This document shows, in pieces, positions 60,947 through 64,000 of a stretch of DNA of 64,000 bases (its first letter is position 1; each line of letters begins with the position of its first letter). Below the pieces are notes generated by a model that made no database searches, was not told where the DNA came from, and saw nothing but the letters and a program-made list of their open reading frames with translations. The stretch covers positions 1,116,001 to 1,180,000 of the forward strand of contig CAKJVC010000088.1 in assembly GCA_918026815.1 (NCBI GenBank). Reading direction: 5' to 3'. Source of the DNA: Chalara sp. BL73 (Eukaryota > Ascomycota > Leotiomycetes > Helotiales). The position numbers and the translations under genes are program-made.

Positions 60947-62700
60947 TGAACAGATTATGATGTATGTAAGAAATTCACCCAAAACCTGTAGTGTTGTGTC
61001 GGATGAATGATAGCATGGCATCCCTTACTGGGGAGGATTAGTGCGATAGTGTTCGAATAGGCCACTATAGGACCCCTCAATGAAAGTTTGTATCCAACCC
61101 AAAAAGCATCCCTATTTTGTATCGTTCAAGCCTAATACATGATATTATCGTCCAACTTTAAGATGTTCTAAGTTTATGATATGCTACAGAATTTCGCTTT
61201 TAGGGATGCTGGTTATAGGTTACAAGTATTACCGAAGTCATCTCGGCGGTAGGCACTAACATTCAGCGAATTACGAGACTGCTTTTGTGCCTGCTGGTTT
61301 CATACGATTCATGCACCAGCAAGACTGGGCTAACGAACTAGCAGGATTATGGTTCAAGCACATTTAAAGCTGGAGAGAAATACATGCAACGAGCCACATG
61401 GCAGACCAATCTTAATGCTAGCTGTAGTGTAAGAATATGGTATAGCTTCAAACCATCACGGTATTCACGGAATTGGAAGGTTACGCCAAAGAAGTGCTTT
61501 CATTATCCCCGGTTACGGCTTAATTAAATTGAAGAACTTTCGGCGGTTTCATATTCCTATTGACAGATAGTCTACTCGACCAGGATTAATGCATATTCTT
61601 AAAACTTTCTTTAGAGATAAACAGAGCAAAAGTTAAGTGGTTGGCAATGCTTGCGGTAAATCCTTGCCCCCTTGCTCTTTCAAAGTTTAAGCTTTTATCA
61701 CTGATCAAGTATACATGCAGTCTATCGGGTGCTGCGGCAAGTGGGTCAACACGACCTATCGCATCACGAGTATTTAATATATCACGATTCTGCATTTATA
61801 CTTTATACGGACCAGGTTAAAAATTTAAGTTTCAATAAAGTTTGGACTAAAAGGCCAGTAAATCTATAAGCGCGTATTACTTTCCATAGGATGGAACTCA
61901 GGAGGCATAAAGAAATTTTAACAAAATAATTCATGTTTAAAGCAGAAATCTTTGGAGTCCAAATAGCATAATTTTCAAACCCACTAGTGTCATGATTATA
62001 TTTTGATATTTTGCTTCCTTTTAATAACTCTATAAGTACCTGTTTTTATATAGAGTATGATACATATAAACTCCGATTTCACACTAGTTTTCTTGTTACT
62101 TGAATTATTTGTATGTAAAGTGTCATTTAATTCTAGTACCTTATTGTGATTTAAAGTTGCAAGCAAAAGTAAAGTGCTAAGGTGTACCATACTCGAACAG
62201 ACCTTGAAAAGAAAAAAAATACAAAGTCGCGACTATGAATACCAAGAATCAACCCTAAATATAAGCTATATAACATAAAAGGAAATATAAATCTTTCGTT
62301 TTTAAATTTGAATTTACAAAAGAGCGGTGTATTGTCGAACATGCGTTCGAGGAAATACTTAGAGGGTATCTTAAAGCTGGTAACTTCTTTTTCAAGGCCC
62401 CTTGTTTTTACAGCCATACTCAAGAATTCTGACCTGGGTTTAACCTTCGGTAAATCCCTTTCTGTGTTTGAGCTCATTTAAGCTCCGCGGGAATAAAATC
62501 TTCTAATAGCTTCCTTACAGTAGAATAGCATTCGAGAGTTCGGGGATAGGCGTCTGTGTCCCCGCGAATTATTCCTGTGAAATTATGTATAAATACTCCC
62601 TTCTGCCCACCTGAGATATCAATCTATCAGCTTTGTATTTCATCATTCAGAAGACTCCCCATCGCAACCTCAGAAAGTCAGCGCATATCTCACTCCTAAA
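60947..62700. other. AT-rich intergenic, no gene seen
   Basis: 1.75 kb with poly-A/T stretches, especially 61800-62330. The ORFs at 61996-62477 (minus) are low-complexity Lys/Ile/Phe-rich readings of AT-rich DNA. The last 110 bp form the promoter of the next gene. Confidence 0.5.
62588..62595 (+). promoter_or_regulatory. TATA box of the small secreted peptide gene
   Basis: TATAAATA at 62588-62595 lies 106 nt before the ATG at 62701 and is followed by a pyrimidine-rich leader, a good spacing for a fungal promoter. Confidence 0.6.
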
Positions 62701-63019
62701 ATGAAGTTCTCTCTTATCGTCCTCACCACAATCCTCAGTGCCGTAATGGCAACCCCAAGTAGCACCAACCCTTTGGCTCCTAGAGCTTCCCCGTGCAGCG
62801 TGAGTCACTATATTTGTGCCCCTTTCCCAATTTTGCATGTCCAATTAGACTAAATTATCTTTATAGGATGCCCAGATCAGAGCCGGGCAAGGATTTTGCA
62901 GCAACGGAAGCAAGGTATATCTCTCCATTCCTATGACTTAGTTCTGAGCACTGATACACAACTTCAAGTGTCAATCAAATGGATCCTGTGCCAGTGGAGA
63001 AGTTTGCCAGTGCAACTAG
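62701..63019 (+). CDS. small secreted six-cysteine peptide, 65 aa
   Basis: Three exons (62701-62799, 62867-62914, 62969-63019), all joined at codon boundaries, give 65 aa. The start MKFSLIVLTTILSAVMA is a clear signal peptide. The remaining 48 residues contain six Cys (32, 44, 50, 56, 62, 64) with the spacing C-x11-C-x5-C-x5-C-x5-C-x-C, which would allow three disulphides; exon 3 holds four of them. LAPR near residues 26-29 could mark a propeptide end, but there is no dibasic site. I do not recognise the family. Such peptides in fungi include effectors, antimicrobial peptides and small cell-wall proteins; none can be chosen here. The gene is too short to appear as a single ORF, and its support is the consistent splicing and Cys pattern. 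Confidence 0.72.
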
Positions 63020-64000
63020 AGTGAGCCGGGTGGAGCGGAAACAGTGGTCGTGGAGGGGGCAAGAGGGGGATTCAAAGCCGAAGTATAGGTTTTTCTATGG
63101 CAGTTTTTCCCTATATTCGTAGTGAGAATTCATCGGCTTGTTTCTCTCTTAAATCTTCATGACATGCGTAATGTTCCAGCCATTTCCTGTCCGTGAATTC
63201 GCCAGAAAGTTCTCTTCCAACTACAAACTGCGCATGAAGTACATGACATCCATAGCTCTATAACTCTCGAATATCACTCATTCACAAGTAATAAAATTAC
63301 AGTATTTTAAATTAAGATAACTACACAAAATACTAAGGTTCTTGTGGGTGTAGTTTTTTGAAGTATCTGTACGTTTGGGAGTTGTAGACGAACCTGTCGA
63401 GGAGATTTTAGATCAAAGAAGAAGGAATTCGCAGGATGATCCTGCTGACCTCCAGATCTCACTATCTTAGCATTAATCAATATGCACTTATATTACTCCA
63501 TTAATACCATACCAGGACTGAATTAGCTACCACAAACATTCGTAGTGCTCATTATCACCGGCGCCCCTAGCATCCATAAAGTAGGCCTTCGTAGGATCTT
63601 GCTGACGAGCGAGCTTCTTACTTGCTAATAGCAATGATAATATGCCGCCAGTAATGAAGCGTAGTTAGCTAGCGTATATAATGATAAATCTAAATGGCCA
63701 TAATGTTAGGCATCGAGCGGCTGTTTCACGGTCCGGACTCGCAATGTTGGATAAAGTTACTTAAAGACTTACTCTGTCGTTCAATGCCAAGTAGTCCATT
63801 AGCGGCTAGTTATCGACTATCAGCTGCACACATTTTCTAGGCGAAAATTACGAGATGACCTTCAAGGAGTCGAGAAAAGTCAAAGACATATTGTTATTGG
63901 CAGAGTAACTAACACACTTCGTCGATAACCAGACAATACTATTGAAAAGCGGCCGCTGCTAATCTTCCCTCCCTTCCCTAACTACCCCCTATTGACTATC
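63020..64000. other. no gene seen up to the window edge
   Basis: The 3' flank of the small peptide gene and AT-rich sequence with stops in all frames; no repeats or RNA genes recognised. Confidence 0.45.

Noticed and set aside
62151..62477. 108-aa minus-strand ORF
   Set aside because: AT-rich DNA read as Phe/Lys/Leu-rich sequence; no ordered motif and no splice support.
1..64000. tRNA, rRNA, CRISPR array or retrotransposon LTRs
   Set aside because: I looked for cloverleaf B-box patterns, regular spacer repeats, and long direct terminal repeats with reverse-transcriptase motifs, and saw none that hold up by eye.

Overview
The window is nuclear DNA from a filamentous ascomycete (Pezizomycotina). 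Its genes are split by 49-213 nt GT-AG introns with GTRAGT-like donors, and the gene types (giant modular peptide synthetase, ABCC exporter, MCT-like MFS carrier, intradiol dioxygenase, secreted subtilase, Cys-rich secreted peptide) are typical of that group. A Leotiomycetes-like host is my impression only. All splice models below were built by eye. For every multi-exon gene the summed exons give one open frame; the only exception is one internal TGA in the subtilase gene.

Left part, 1-9.4 kb: a group that looks like aromatic-acid catabolism. It holds an alpha/beta-hydrolase cut by the window edge, a hydroxyquinol-type intradiol dioxygenase, a family III CoA-transferase, a salicylate-hydroxylase-like FAD monooxygenase and a monocarboxylate-type MFS transporter. 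A 557-bp foldback (MITE-like) element with a 10-bp target duplication sits in the shared promoter between the dioxygenase and the CoA-transferase. A decayed relic resembling 2,3-dihydroxybenzoate/gamma-resorcylate decarboxylases lies at about 14.7-15.2 kb, beyond the housekeeping methionine synthase gene (10.2-12.7 kb). The stretch 12.8-19.9 kb otherwise holds no convincing gene.

Centre, 19.9-51.8 kb: a minimal biosynthetic locus. An ABCC/MRP-type transporter (1465 aa, 10 exons) is divergent from a 24.4-kb NRPS gene (19 exons, 7666 aa). The NRPS reads A-T-E-C-A-T-C / A-T-E-C-A-T-C / A-T-E-C-[no A]-T-CT, followed by a last T-like domain whose phosphopantetheine serine is replaced by Ile. This looks like three copies of one bimodule, the third having lost its second adenylation domain. 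The inferred product is a cyclic peptide with alternating D and L residues. It would be a hexapeptide if the A-less carrier is charged by another A domain, or a pentapeptide if that module is skipped. The exporter probably carries the product. No tailoring enzyme or transcription factor is visible in the window.

Right part, 52.9-63 kb: a CorA-like membrane protein gene; a large secreted subtilisin-like protein (about 1400 aa) flanked on both sides by copies of a Cys-rich repeat domain, with an in-frame TGA that either marks a 69-nt intron or breaks the gene; and a 65-aa six-cysteine secreted peptide gene with a clear TATA box. The remaining intergenic stretches are AT-rich and show no gene.
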